Assembly (NCBI GenBank): GCA_963830495.1
Contig: CAWHMS010000003.1
Location: 682,001-746,000, forward strand
Source: CAWHMS01 sp963830495
Lineage (GTDB): Bacteria > Actinomycetota > Actinomycetes > Propionibacteriales > Nocardioidaceae
DNA length: 64,000 nucleotides
Direction of reading: 5' to 3'
The position numbers and the translations under genes are program-made. The notes beneath the pieces were generated by a model. It made no database searches and was not told where the DNA came from. It saw only the letters and a program-made list of their open reading frames with translations. Shown here piece by piece: positions 1 to 9,199 of the stretch; the stretch's first letter is position 1, and each line of letters begins with the position of its first letter.

Positions 1-528
1 GCCGTAGACCTCCAGCCGTCGGAGGATCGTCTCGGGGCGGTCGTCGTCTCGCTGGAACAGCTCGCCCCCGCAAGTGTCGCACACGCCGCCCTTCGAGGGT
101 GGGTCGAACTCGAGGTGCCACACGTGTCCACAGTTGCGACAGGTACGCCGTCCGGACAAGCGGCGGACGACCTCGTCGTCGTCGACCTGCAGCTCGAGCA
201 CCACCTCGAGCGGCGTACCCATCTCGTCGAGCATGTCGTTGAGCGCGCGCGCCTGCGAGACGGTGCGCGGAAAGCCATCCAGCAGGAAGCCCTGCCGGGC
301 GTCATCCTCCGACAGCCGGTCACGCACTATGCCGATCGTGACCTCGTCGGGCACGAGCTCGCCCGCATCCATGAACCGCTTCGCCTGCGTGCCGAGCTGG
401 GTCTGGGCGGCAAGGTTGGCGCGGAAGATCTCGCCGGTGGAGATCTGAGGGACGCCGTAGTGCACGGCGATGTGCTTCGCCTGGGTGCCCTTCCCCGCGC
501 CCGGAGCACCCACCAGCACGATGCGCAT
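1..528 (-). CDS. adk: Adenylate kinase (3' end beyond window)
   Basis: Interconverts AMP + ATP and 2 ADP in the cytoplasm. The first residues MRIVLVGAPGAGKGTQAK hold the P-loop, followed by the AMP-binding region (STGEIFR) and LLDGFPRT. The LID carries a zinc-type pair, CRNC and, about 20 residues later, CDTC. 176 codons are visible and the C-terminus lies left of position 1. The ATG overlaps the secY stop by one base (TGATG), so the two are translationally coupled, the usual secY-adk order. Confidence 0.95.
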   Translation of the reverse strand, partial: MRIVLVGAPGAGKGTQAKHIAVHYGVPQISTGEIFRANLAAQTQLGTQAKRFMDAGELVPDEVTIGIVRDRLSEDDARQGFLLDGFPRTVSQARALNDMLDEMGTPLEVVLELQVDDDEVVRRLSGRRTCRNCGHVWHLEFDPPSKGGVCDTCGGELFQRDDDRPETILRRLEVYG

Positions 529-1823
529 CAGCGCAGGAATCCTTCGTAGTGCCGCTGTTGCAGCTGGCTCTCGATCTGTTTGACCGTGTCCAGCCCGACG
601 CCGACCATGATCAACAGCGAGGTGCCGCCGAACGGGAAGTTCTGGTTGGCGTCGACGACGACGAAAGCGATCAGCGGAACCAGCGCCACCAGGCCGAGAT
701 ACATCGAGCCCGGGAAGGTGATCCGGGACAAGACGTAGGCGAGGTAGTCCTCTGTCGGCTTGCCCGCCCGGATGCCGGGCACGAAGCCTCCGTACTTCTT
801 CATGTTGTCCGCGACCTCGGCCGGGTTGAACGTGATCGCGACGTAGAAGTAGGTGAAGAACACGATCATCGCGAAGTAGGTGATCATGTAGATCGCGCTG
901 TCTCCGTTGACGAAGTTGCGCTGCACCCAGGCCGACCAGCTCGCATCGGGGTTGAACTGAGATGCCAGCGCAGGCAGGTACAGCAGGCTGCTGGCAAAGA
1001 TGACGGGGATGACACCGGCCTGGTTGACCTTGAGCGGGATGTAGGTCGAGCTGCCGCCGAACATCCGCCGACCCACCATCCGCCGCGCGTACTGCACCGG
1101 GATCCTTCGCTGCGCCTGCTCGATGAAGATCACCGTGGCCATGATGACCAGGCCGATCGCCAGCACGATGACGAAGACGTCCCAGCCGTTGGTGCGACGG
1201 ATGCCCCAGAGCGCGGTCGGGAAGGTCGCCACGATCGAGGTGAAGATCAGGATCGACATCCCGTTGCCGATGCCCCGCTCGGTGATGAGCTCACCGAACC
1301 ACATGATCATCGCCGTACCGGCGGTCATCGTGACCACCATGACGACCATGGTCGACACGTTGTCGTCGACCAGCAGCGAGCCCTGCACACTCGAGCCCTG
1401 GAAGATCTGCCCCGAGCGCGCCAGCGCCACCAGTCCGGCCGACTGCAGGATTGCGAGCCCGAGCGTGAGATAGCGGGTGTACTGAGTGATCTTGGACTGA
1501 CCGGCCTGACCCTCCTTCTTAAGGGTCTCGAGCCGGGGAATCACCACGGTCAGCAGCTGCAAGATGATGCTCGCCGTGATGTAGGGCATGATGCCGAGCG
1601 CGAAGATGCTCAGCTGGAGCAGCGCGCCACCGGAGAACAGGTTGATCAGGCCGTAGATGCCGTCGTTCTCGACGCTCGAGACGCCGTCCTGGACCTTGGG
1701 GTAGTCAACTCCCGGGGTGGGAACCGCCGACCCGATCCGGAAGAGGACGATGATAGAGAGTACGAACAGCAGCTTGCGCCGCAAGTCGGGCGTCTTGAAC
1801 GCGTTGACGAAGGCGCTCAGCAC
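528..1823 (-). CDS. secY: Preprotein translocase subunit SecY
   Basis: Channel-forming subunit of the SecYEG translocon in the inner membrane; about ten hydrophobic segments are visible across 431 residues, the normal length. The open frame extends 46 codons further upstream, but GTG at 1823 is preferred: it has a good Shine-Dalgarno (GGGAGGACC) just upstream and gives the conserved N-terminus VLSAFVNAFKTPDLRRK. The gene lies 264 bp after rplO and couples to adk. SecE is encoded separately at 30585-30821. Confidence 0.95.
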   Translation of the reverse strand: MLSAFVNAFKTPDLRRKLLFVLSIIVLFRIGSAVPTPGVDYPKVQDGVSSVENDGIYGLINLFSGGALLQLSIFALGIMPYITASIILQLLTVVIPRLETLKKEGQAGQSKITQYTRYLTLGLAILQSAGLVALARSGQIFQGSSVQGSLLVDDNVSTMVVMVVTMTAGTAMIMWFGELITERGIGNGMSILIFTSIVATFPTALWGIRRTNGWDVFVIVLAIGLVIMATVIFIEQAQRRIPVQYARRMVGRRMFGGSSTYIPLKVNQAGVIPVIFASSLLYLPALASQFNPDASWSAWVQRNFVNGDSAIYMITYFAMIVFFTYFYVAITFNPAEVADNMKKYGGFVPGIRAGKPTEDYLAYVLSRITFPGSMYLGLVALVPLIAFVVVDANQNFPFGGTSLLIMVGVGLDTVKQIESQLQQRHYEGFLR

Positions 1824-2087
1824 CTGGTCCTCCCAGCGATCCCGGGCCGTCCGGGAGGACTCGTTCGTGTCGTGTGTGCGTCGGGGCCCCGCAGGGCCGC
1901 CGATCACCTCGGACTGTGACAGTCGGGTCGGCACGGCCGTGGGGTCAGTCCCAGCTGTCACTGTCGCCTGCCCGCGCCGGCGCGGGCGATCACCGGCAGG
2001 TGCGGCAAGGACGCAGCCGGCCCTGGTTCCCTGACCTCGCAGTCGGAGACCTGGTGGACCATGCTGCGTCCCAGTCGCGGGAACTCG

Positions 2088-2528
2088 TCAGAGCTCCGTC
2101 GTCGAACCGCCCGCGGCAGCGATCTTCTTCTTGGCCGAGGCCGAGAACGCGTGCGCGCTGACCTGCACCGCGACGCCGATCTCGCCCCCACCGAGGATCT
2201 TGACCGGAGCCTTGGGGCGCACCGCGCCCTTCGCGGCCAGGTCGACAGGAGTGACCTCGCCACCCTCGGGGTAGAGGTCGCTGAGCTTGTCGAGGTTGAC
2301 GACCTGGAACTCCACCCGGAAGGGGCTGCGGAAGCCCTTGAGCTTCGGCAGTCGCATGTGCAGCGGCATCTGACCGCCCTCGAGCCGGGCCGGGACCTGG
2401 CTGCGTGCCTTCGTCCCCTTGGTACCGCGACCGGCCGTCTTGCCCTTGCCGGCCTCACCGCGACCCACCCGGGTCTTGGCAGTCTTGGCACCCGGAGCCG
2501 GGCGCAGATGGTGCAGCTTGAGCGTCAT
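2088..2528 (-). CDS. rplO: 50S ribosomal protein L15
   Basis: Large-subunit protein that binds 23S rRNA late in assembly. 146 residues, normal size, with the basic glycine-rich N-terminus (VGRGEAGKGKTAGRGTKG) typical of L15. It starts one base after the rpmD stop. The 264 bp between it and secY contain a GC-rich palindrome near 1968-1987 but no gene. Confidence 0.97.
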   Translation of the reverse strand: MTLKLHHLRPAPGAKTAKTRVGRGEAGKGKTAGRGTKGTKARSQVPARLEGGQMPLHMRLPKLKGFRSPFRVEFQVVNLDKLSDLYPEGGEVTPVDLAAKGAVRPKAPVKILGGGEIGVAVQVSAHAFSASAKKKIAAAGGSTTEL

Positions 2529-2529
2529 G

Positions 2530-2712
2530 TCAGTCGACCTCCTCGACGGCGATCAGGTGCGGCACCGTGTCGAGCATGCCGCGGATCTCGGGACGGTCCT
2601 CCTTGACGACGACGTCACCGATCCGCTTCAAGCCGAGGCTCCGCAGCGTCTCCCGCTGGTTCTTCTTGCAGCCGATCCTCGACCGAGTCTGCTGGACCTT
2701 GAGGCGCGCCAT
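2530..2712 (-). CDS. rpmD: 50S ribosomal protein L30
   Basis: 60-residue L30 with the characteristic core SRIGCKKNQRETLRSLGL and a C-terminal PEIRGML segment. A longer open frame exists upstream, but the ATG at 2712 overlaps the rpsE stop (TGATG) and gives the normal length. Translationally coupled between rpsE and rplO in the spc operon. Confidence 0.95.
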   Translation of the reverse strand: MARLKVQQTRSRIGCKKNQRETLRSLGLKRIGDVVVKEDRPEIRGMLDTVPHLIAVEEVD

Positions 2713-3308
2713 CACTCGGGCACCTCCGCACGCGCCCTGAGCAGGGCCGCCGGCGCGACCTGCTCGACGGTGAGTCCACGCTGGGCCGCCACGGTCTCGG
2801 GATCCTTGAGCATCCGGAGCGCCTCGACGGTCGCGTTGACGATGTTGATGGCGTTGGACGAGCCGAGCGACTTGCTCAGGACGTCGTGGATGCCGGCACA
2901 CTCGAGTACGGCGCGCACCGGACCACCAGCGATCACACCGGTACCGGGTGCAGCCGGGCGCAGCAGGACGACACCTGCCGCCTTCTCGCCCTGCACCGGG
3001 TGCGGGATGGTGCCTTGGATGCGCGGCACCTTGAACATCGACTTCTTGGCTTCCTCGACGCCCTTGGCGATGGCGGCGGGGAACTCCTTGGCTTTGCCGT
3101 AGCCGACACCGACCCGACCGTCACCGTCGCCGACGACAACCAGTGCGGTGAAGCTGAACCGACGACCGCCCTTCACGACCTTGGCGACGCGGTTGGTCGC
3201 CACGACGCGCTCGATGTAGGCGGTCTTCTCGGCTGCCGAGCCACGACGGTCGTCGCGACCTCGGCGGTCGGAACCGGCACCGCCGCTGCGGCGCTGGGGT
3301 CCGCTCAT
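2712..3308 (-). CDS. rpsE: 30S ribosomal protein S5
   Basis: Small-subunit protein near the decoding centre, involved in fidelity. 198 residues from MSGPQRR; the first ~30 residues are an Arg/Gly/Asp-rich extension common in actinobacteria, then the S5 N-domain (ERVVATNRVAKVVKGGRRF) and C-domain (TGVIAGGPVRAVLE). ATG at 3308 is chosen over the longer frame because the upstream part runs into the rplR region and lacks homology. Confidence 0.96.
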   Translation of the reverse strand: MSGPQRRSGGAGSDRRGRDDRRGSAAEKTAYIERVVATNRVAKVVKGGRRFSFTALVVVGDGDGRVGVGYGKAKEFPAAIAKGVEEAKKSMFKVPRIQGTIPHPVQGEKAAGVVLLRPAAPGTGVIAGGPVRAVLECAGIHDVLSKSLGSSNAINIVNATVEALRMLKDPETVAAQRGLTVEQVAPAALLRARAEVPE

Positions 3309-3345
3309 TCGAACTACCTTCTCTCTGTTACGTCGTTGGCTCTGG

Positions 3346-3729
3346 TCAGAAGGCCAGGCCGCCCTCGCGGGCACCGTCGGCCAGGGCGGCGACCCGCCCG
3401 TGGTACTTGTTGCCGGACCGGTCGAAGACGACGGTGTCGACACCGGCGGTCTTGGCACGCCCGGCGACCAACTCGCCGACCTTGCGCGCTCTGGCCGTCT
3501 TGTCGCCCTCGACGCCGCGTACGTCGGCCTCCATGCTGCTGGCGGACGCCAGCGTCGTACCCGTGAGATCGTCGACGATCTGCACGAAGAGGTGACGGTT
3601 GGACCGCGTCACGACCAGGCGTGGACGCTCGGCCGAGCCGTGCACCTTCTTGCGGCCACGGACCTGACGACGCAACCGGGACGCCGTCCTGGCCGCAGTG
3701 TGCTTGCGAGACTTGAGTGCGATAGCCAT
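3346..3729 (-). CDS. rplR: 50S ribosomal protein L18
   Basis: 5S-rRNA-binding protein, 127 residues. Recognisable L18 pattern RPRLVVTRSNRHLFVQIVDD and the C-terminal FDRSGNKYHGRVAALADGAR. The ATG at 3729 overlaps the rplF stop (TGATGG); a GTG one codon earlier is also possible. Spc operon order L6-L18-S5 is intact. Confidence 0.96.
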   Translation of the reverse strand: MAIALKSRKHTAARTASRLRRQVRGRKKVHGSAERPRLVVTRSNRHLFVQIVDDLTGTTLASASSMEADVRGVEGDKTARARKVGELVAGRAKTAGVDTVVFDRSGNKYHGRVAALADGAREGGLAF

Positions 3730-4271
3730 CACTTACCAGCCTTTCCGACCTTGCGGCGGATCTGCTCTCCGGCGTACCGGATGCCCTTGCCCTTGTATGG
3801 CTCGGGCTTGCGGAGCTTGCGGATGTTGGCCGCGACCTCACCGACCACCTGCTTGTCGATGCCCTGGACGGCGAACCGGGTCGGACCCTCGACCGTGAAG
3901 GACACTCCGTCGGGTGCGTTGACCGTGATCGAGTGGCTGTAGCCGAGGGAGAACTCCAAGGTGGTCGGGCCCTTCGGCACCACGCGGTAGCCGACGCCGA
4001 CGATCTCGAGCTTCTTCTCGTAGCCGTCGGTCACCCCGGTCACCATGTTGGCGATGAGCGTGCGCGACAGGCCGTGCAGTGCACGGCTGTTGCGCTCGTC
4101 GTCCGGTCGCTTGACCTCGAGTACGCCGGCCTCGGTCTTCGCGACCGTGATGGGTGCGGCAACCGTGTGTGCCAGCGTGCCTTTGGGGCCTTTGACCGTG
4201 ACGGTCTGGCCCTCGACGGCTACGTCGACACCGCTCGGGACCGTGATGGGCAGCTTGCCGATACGCGACAT
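3729..4271 (-). CDS. rplF: 50S ribosomal protein L6
   Basis: Two-domain 23S-rRNA-binding protein near the sarcin-ricin loop. 180 residues from MSRIGKLPITVP, normal length, ending in the conserved basic tail (PYKGKGIRYAGEQIRRKVGK). It sits 25 bp after rpsH, with a GGAGGAGGAA-type ribosome-binding site in the gap. Confidence 0.97.
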   Translation of the reverse strand: MSRIGKLPITVPSGVDVAVEGQTVTVKGPKGTLAHTVAAPITVAKTEAGVLEVKRPDDERNSRALHGLSRTLIANMVTGVTDGYEKKLEIVGVGYRVVPKGPTTLEFSLGYSHSITVNAPDGVSFTVEGPTRFAVQGIDKQVVGEVAANIRKLRKPEPYKGKGIRYAGEQIRRKVGKAGK

Positions 4272-4296
4272 GTCTGTTCCTCCTCCTGGTCCTGGG

Positions 4297-4710
4297 TCAC
4301 CAGACGTAGGCGAGGACTTCTCCGCCTACGCCCTTCTGCTTGGCCTGGCGGTCCGTGAGGAGGCCAGTCGAGGTCGAGATGATGGCCACGCCGAGGCCAC
4401 CGAGGACCTTGGGCAGGCCGGTCGCCTTGGCGTAGACCCGCAGCCCGGGTTTGCTGATGCGGCGTACGCCGGCGATCGAGCGCTCCCGGTTGGGGCCGTA
4501 CTTGAGGTTGACCACCAGGGACTTGCCGACGGCGCTGGGGGCCTCAGCGGGCTCGTCGACCTTCCAGGAGGCGATGTAGCCCTCCTGCTGCAGGATCTCC
4601 GCGACGCCTGCCTTCAGCTTGCTGTAGGGCATCGTCACGTCATCGTGGTACGCCTGGTTGGCGTTGCGCAGACGGGTCAACATGTCTGCGATCGGGTCGG
4701 TCATCGTCAT
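4297..4710 (-). CDS. rpsH: 30S ribosomal protein S8
   Basis: 16S-rRNA-binding assembly protein; in enterobacteria S8 is also the translational repressor of the spc operon, which I cannot test here. 137 residues from MTMTDPIADMLTRLRNANQ; the C-terminus has the S8 signature STSTGLLTDRQAKQKGVGGE. An alternative ATG two codons in is possible. A 187-bp spacer separates it from rpsN. Confidence 0.97.
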   Translation of the reverse strand: MTMTDPIADMLTRLRNANQAYHDDVTMPYSKLKAGVAEILQQEGYIASWKVDEPAEAPSAVGKSLVVNLKYGPNRERSIAGVRRISKPGLRVYAKATGLPKVLGGLGVAIISTSTGLLTDRQAKQKGVGGEVLAYVW

Positions 4711-4897
4711 GGCCGGTGGTCTCTTTTCTCGCTGTGGTTTCGGTCGGTCCCGACCTTCAGCGTTCGATTTCTCAGGTCTTGGTCGCGTGGTCGTGGTGAG
4801 TTGCTAGTGGCCCAGGCGGGGGTCTGGGGGCACAACCCCACTGGCAGGCCTGGCGATGCAAACGCAACCAGGTCATGGTGGCGCTGCGCAGTTTGGC

Positions 4898-5083
4898 TTA
4901 CCAGCTGCTCTTGGTGATGCCCGGCAGCTCGCCGCGGTGAGCCATCTCGCGAAGGCACACCCGGCACAAGCCGAACTTGCGATAGACCGCCTTCGGTCGA
5001 CCGCACCGCTGGCAACGCGTGTAGGCCCGTACCTTGAACTTGGGCTTGCGCGAGGCCTTGACTCTCAGGGCTGTCTTCGCCAT
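4898..5083 (-). CDS. rpsN: 30S ribosomal protein S14, zinc-binding (type Z)
   Basis: 61-residue S14 of the short zinc form, with two CxxC pairs (CQRC and CRVC) forming a zinc ribbon. It is the housekeeping spc-operon copy. Zinc-independent paralogues in actinobacteria are usually elsewhere and zinc-repressed; none is in this window. Lies 50 bp downstream of rplE. Confidence 0.97.
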   Translation of the reverse strand: MAKTALRVKASRKPKFKVRAYTRCQRCGRPKAVYRKFGLCRVCLREMAHRGELPGITKSSW

Positions 5084-5099
5084 CAGTTCTCCTTGCTCT

Positions 5100-5145
5100 G
5101 CTCTGTCATCTCATCGCTCCGCGCTCTGTCATGTCATCGCTCCGC
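5100..5145. repeat. 23-bp tandem duplication across the rplE stop codon
   Basis: Two adjacent 23-base units (5100-5122 and 5123-5145) of the form GCTCTGTCATSTCATCGCTCCGC, differing at one base. The right unit contains the last codons and stop of rplE; the left is an extra copy in the rplE-rpsN spacer. Confidence 0.75.
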
Positions 5146-5721
5146 GAAGGGGAAGCCGAGGTGCTTGAGGAGCGAGCGTCCCTCGTCGTCGTTGGTCGCC
5201 GTGGTGACGACCGTGATGTCCATGCCCCGCTGCCGGTCGACCTTGTCGGGATCGACCTCGTGGAACATGACCTGCTCGGTGAGGCCGAAGGTGTAGTTGC
5301 CCCGACCGTCGAACTGCCTGGGCGACAACCCGCGGAAGTCGCGGATGCGGGGCAGCGCCAGCGACAGCAGCCGGTCGAGGAACTCCCACATGCGGTCCCC
5401 ACGCAGCGTCACGTGGGCGCCGATCGGCATACCCTCACGCAGCTTGAACTGAGCGATCGACTTGCGTGCCCGGGTCACCTGCGGCTTCTGGCCGGTGATC
5501 ACGGTGAGGTCCTTGACCGCCCCCTCGATCAGCTTCGAGTCCCGCGCCGCCTCGCCGACACCCATGTTGACCACGATCTTGGTCAGGCCCGGTACCTGCA
5601 TGACATTGGCGTAGCCGAACTCGTCCCGGAGGGTCGGGAGGATCTCCTCCCGGTACCTGGTCTTGAGCCGCGGTGTCGGGCGGTTCGCCTGGCCGGTGTC
5701 AGTCGTTGTCGTCTCGGTCAC
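5134..5721 (-). CDS. rplE: 50S ribosomal protein L5
   Basis: 5S-rRNA-binding protein of the central protuberance. GTG at 5721 gives 195 residues and lies 7 bases after a GAGGAG Shine-Dalgarno formed by the last codons of rplX; the longer frame (to 5739) would overlap rplX. L5 core motifs include VPGLTKIVVNMGVGEA, PIGAHVTLRGDRMWEFLDRL and FGLTEQVMFHEVD. A 23-bp tandem duplication spans its stop codon. Confidence 0.95.
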   Translation of the reverse strand: MTETTTTDTGQANRPTPRLKTRYREEILPTLRDEFGYANVMQVPGLTKIVVNMGVGEAARDSKLIEGAVKDLTVITGQKPQVTRARKSIAQFKLREGMPIGAHVTLRGDRMWEFLDRLLSLALPRIRDFRGLSPRQFDGRGNYTFGLTEQVMFHEVDPDKVDRQRGMDITVVTTATNDDEGRSLLKHLGFPFAER

Positions 5722-5722
5722 G

Positions 5723-6103
5723 TCAGATCTCCTCGCCATTCTTGGTGGCGATGCGCACGCTGCGGTGCGCCTTGTACTTCGAGCCGTCGGACCGGGTCTT
5801 CTCCACCTCGACGCGCTTGGCGCCGACCCGCGTCGGGACCTTCTTGCCGTCGACCTCCGTCAGCAGCATCACGTTGGACACGTGCACGGCGGCCTCCTGC
5901 GTGACGATGCCGCCGGTCGTGCCGCCGCGACCGCCCTGCTGTACGACCCGGGTGTGACGCTTGACGCGGTTGACACCCTCGACGATCACGCGGTTCTCGT
6001 CTGGGAGGACGGCGATGACCTTGCCCTCGGCGCCCTTGTCCTTGCCGGCGATGACGCGCACGACATCGCCCTTCTTGATGGTCAGGCTGCGTGTACGTGC
6101 CAT
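5723..6103 (-). CDS. rplX: 50S ribosomal protein L24
   Basis: Assembly-initiating 23S-rRNA-binding protein with an N-terminal KOW motif (KKGDVVRVIAGKDKGAEGKV). 126 residues, somewhat longer than the E. coli protein because of a basic C-terminal extension. It starts one base after the rplN stop and its 3' end supplies the rplE ribosome-binding site. Confidence 0.96.
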   Translation of the reverse strand: MARTRSLTIKKGDVVRVIAGKDKGAEGKVIAVLPDENRVIVEGVNRVKRHTRVVQQGGRGGTTGGIVTQEAAVHVSNVMLLTEVDGKKVPTRVGAKRVEVEKTRSDGSKYKAHRSVRIATKNGEEI

Positions 6104-6104
6104 G

Positions 6105-6473
6105 TCAGAGCACCTCCGGGGCGAGCGAGATGATCTTCATGAATCGCTTCTCGCGTAGTTCACGGCCAACCGGGCCGAAGATGCGGGTGCCGCGGGGCTC
6201 GCCGTCGCCCCTCAGGATCACCGCGGCGTTCTCGTCGAACCGGATGTAGGAGCCATCGACTCGACGACGCTCCTTGACGGTACGCACGATCACAGCCCTG
6301 ACGACCTCACCCTTCTTGACGTTGCCACCGGGGATCGCGTCTTTGACCGTGGCGACGATGACGTCGCCGATACCCGCGTACCGACGGCCGGAACCGCCGA
6401 GTACCCGGATGCACAGCAGCTGCTTGGCTCCTGTGTTGTCGGCGACCTTGAGTCGCGACTCCTGCTGGATCAT
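6105..6473 (-). CDS. rplN: 50S ribosomal protein L14
   Basis: 122-residue L14, normal size, starting MIQQESRLKVADNTGAK with the family signature GDVIVATVKDAIPGGNVKKG. Contacts 16S rRNA at an intersubunit bridge. Preceded by a 162-bp spacer after rpsQ that contains a hairpin overlapping the rpsQ stop. Confidence 0.97.
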   Translation of the reverse strand: MIQQESRLKVADNTGAKQLLCIRVLGGSGRRYAGIGDVIVATVKDAIPGGNVKKGEVVRAVIVRTVKERRRVDGSYIRFDENAAVILRGDGEPRGTRIFGPVGRELREKRFMKIISLAPEVL

Positions 6474-6610
6474 TTCCTTCTCCTGGTTGTCTGCCGGTTC
6501 TCGGTGGTCACCGAGCCTGGCGGAACCTCAACGAAACTCAACTGGTCTGATGAGCGGCTGGGCTGGCTTGCTGAGCGGCGGGCTTCGCGTCCGCTCGCGG
6601 CGCTCTCAAG

Positions 6611-6645
6611 CGCGAGTGACAGGCGCTCGCGCCTGTCACTTCGCG
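6611..6645. terminator. Hairpin overlapping the rpsQ stop codon
   Basis: Perfect 11-bp arms (AGTGACAGGCG 6615-6625 and its complement 6630-6640) around a 4-base loop, extended by CGCG/CGCG with a one-base bulge. The rpsQ TGA (6636-6638) is inside one arm. No T-tract follows, so it may stabilise an mRNA 3' end or act as a weak internal terminator. Confidence 0.55.
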
Positions 6646-6935
6646 CGTTCGAGCACCTCCACGACCCGCCAGCGCTTGGTGGCCGACAGCGGTCGGGTCT
6701 CCATGATCATGACCCGGTCACCGACTCCGCACTGGTTCTGCTCGTCATGCGCCTTGAGCTTGCTGGTACGCCGGATGACCTTGCCGTACAGGGCGTGCTT
6801 CACCCGGTCCTCCACGGACACGACGATGGTCTTGTCCATCTTGTCGCTCACGACCAGGCCCTCACGGGTCTTGCGTCGCTTGCGCGTGGCAGCCTCGGTC
6901 ACGTTGCCTTCTTCGCTCACATTCGCCTCACTCAT
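6636..6935 (-). CDS. rpsQ: 30S ribosomal protein S17
   Basis: Primary 16S-rRNA-binding protein with an OB fold. 99 residues: an acidic ~18-residue N-terminal extension, then the S17 core GLVVSDKMDKTIVVSVEDR and VGDRVMIMETRPLSATKRW. The ATG overlaps the rpmC end by four bases. The stop codon lies within a hairpin at 6611-6645. Confidence 0.95.
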   Translation of the reverse strand: MSEANVSEEGNVTEAATRKRRKTREGLVVSDKMDKTIVVSVEDRVKHALYGKVIRRTSKLKAHDEQNQCGVGDRVMIMETRPLSATKRWRVVEVLERAK

Positions 6936-7180
6936 GCGTCACCCTCGTCGTCCTCGTCCGCGTCCAGCTGCGCGATGATGCCCAACTCCCGCTCACGCAG
7001 CACCGTGTAGACCCGAGCGATCTCGCGGCGGACCTGCTTGAGTCGGCCGTGCGACTCCAGCTGACCGGTGGCTGCCTGGAACCGGAGGTTGAACAACTCC
7101 TCCTTGGCCTCGCGCAGCTTCTCCTCGAGGGAGTCGTGGTCGAGATGACGCAACTCGGTTGCCTTGGTCACAGAACTCAT
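6932..7180 (-). CDS. rpmC: 50S ribosomal protein L29
   Basis: 82-residue, mostly helical L29 located near the peptide exit. Core LREAKEELFNLRFQAATGQL is typical; a C-terminal acidic tail (DADEDDEGDA) makes it longer than most L29 proteins. Starts at the rplP stop (overlap of one base). Confidence 0.95.
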   Translation of the reverse strand: MSSVTKATELRHLDHDSLEEKLREAKEELFNLRFQAATGQLESHGRLKQVRREIARVYTVLRERELGIIAQLDADEDDEGDA

Positions 7181-7599
7181 CAGAACTCACCCGCCTCGCG
7201 GCTCACGAAACGGCACTTCATCGGCAGCTTGTGCATCGCCCGGCGCATCGCCTCACGGGCGATCGGCTCGGGGACGCCGGACAGCTCGAACATCACGCGG
7301 CCTGGCTTCACGTTGGCGATCCACCATTCCGGCGAGCCCTTACCCGAACCCATCCGGGTCTCGGCGGGCTTCTTGGTCAGCGGACGGTCCGGGTAGATGT
7401 TGATCCACACCTTCCCGCCACGCTTGATGTGTCGGGTCATCGCAATACGCGCGGACTCGATCTGACGGTTGGTCACGTAGTGGCCCTCGACCGCCTGGAT
7501 GCCGAAGTCGCCGAAGGCGAGTCGAGTGCCACCCTTGGCCGTGCCGGTGCGCTTGGGGTGGTGCTGCTTGCGGTGCTTGACCCTGCGAGGGATCAGCAT
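7180..7599 (-). CDS. rplP: 50S ribosomal protein L16
   Basis: Organises the tRNA-binding region of the 50S subunit near the peptidyl transferase centre. 139 residues from MLIPRRVKHRKQHHPKR, with the conserved MGSGKGSPEWWIANVKPGR segment. Directly follows rpsC. Confidence 0.97.
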   Translation of the reverse strand: MLIPRRVKHRKQHHPKRTGTAKGGTRLAFGDFGIQAVEGHYVTNRQIESARIAMTRHIKRGGKVWINIYPDRPLTKKPAETRMGSGKGSPEWWIANVKPGRVMFELSGVPEPIAREAMRRAMHKLPMKCRFVSREAGEF

Positions 7600-7602
7600 G
7601 AC

Positions 7603-8432
<830 letters not shown>

Positions 8433-8433
<1 letters not shown>

Positions 8434-8864
8434 TAGCGGGCACCTCCCTTGCTGGTGGCTCCGGCGACGACGTCGGCGGGCTGCACGACCAGCGTGATGT
8501 GGCTGGTGCGCTTGAGGATGCGAGTGGCTCGACCTTGTGCGCGGGGACGGAAACGCTTCATCGTGGGGCCTTCGTCGACGGTCGCCTTCGACACCACGAG
8601 TGAGCCGCGGTCGAGGTCCTCCGTCGTCGTCGCGTTGGCGACGGCACTCTCGAGCACCTTCGCGATGTCAGCCGCGGCCGCCTGGGGGGCGAACCGGAGG
8701 GTCGCCAGCGCGTCGTCCACCTGTGCACCACGCACCAGGTCGACGATCCGGCGTGCCTTTAACGGCGTCACGCGGACGAAGCGCGCGACGGCGAAGGCGC
8801 CCGGCTCGTCGCCGAGGAGGCTCTCGCGGCGGGCGCTCACGCGCCTGCGCTCAGAAACGCTCAT
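8433..8864 (-). CDS. rplV: 50S ribosomal protein L22
   Basis: Lines the peptide exit tunnel. 143 residues; a ~25-residue N-terminal extension precedes the L22 core (ARFVRVTPLKARRIVDLVRG) and the tunnel-loop region FRPRAQGRATRILKRTSHI. Between rpsS and rpsC as usual. Confidence 0.96.
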
Positions 8865-8898
8865 AGCTCTTCGTCACTTCTCTCTCGTCGTCCGGCCG

Positions 8899-9180
8899 TC
8901 AGCGACGGCGGGCCTTACGGTCGTCCTTGATGTGGCCACGGAAGGTGCGGGTCGGAGCGAACTCGCCCAGCTTGTGGCCCACCATGGCCTCGGTCACGAA
9001 GACGGGAACGTGCTTGCGCCCGTCGTGCACGGCGATCGTGTGGCCGATCATGGTCGGCACGATCATCGAGCGACGCGACCACGTCTTGATCACGTTCTTG
9101 GTGCCCTTGTCGTTCTGCACGTCCACCTTCTTCTGCAGGTGGTCGTCGACGAACGGGCCCTTCTTCAGACTGCGTGGCAT
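8899..9180 (-). CDS. rpsS: 30S ribosomal protein S19
   Basis: Small-subunit head protein partnering S13. 93 residues, normal length, from MPRSLKKGPFVDDHL; contains SRRSMIVPTMIGHTIAVHDG. The end of the gene forms a short inverted repeat around the stop codon (CCGTC-GCT-GACGG). Confidence 0.97.
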   Translation of the reverse strand: MPRSLKKGPFVDDHLQKKVDVQNDKGTKNVIKTWSRRSMIVPTMIGHTIAVHDGRKHVPVFVTEAMVGHKLGEFAPTRTFRGHIKDDRKARRR

Positions 9181-9199
9181 CTGTTCCTCAGACCCCTTC

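Noticed and set aside
549..1919. 456-codon frame antisense to secY
   Set aside because: His/Asp/Arg-rich mirror of secY with no family features.
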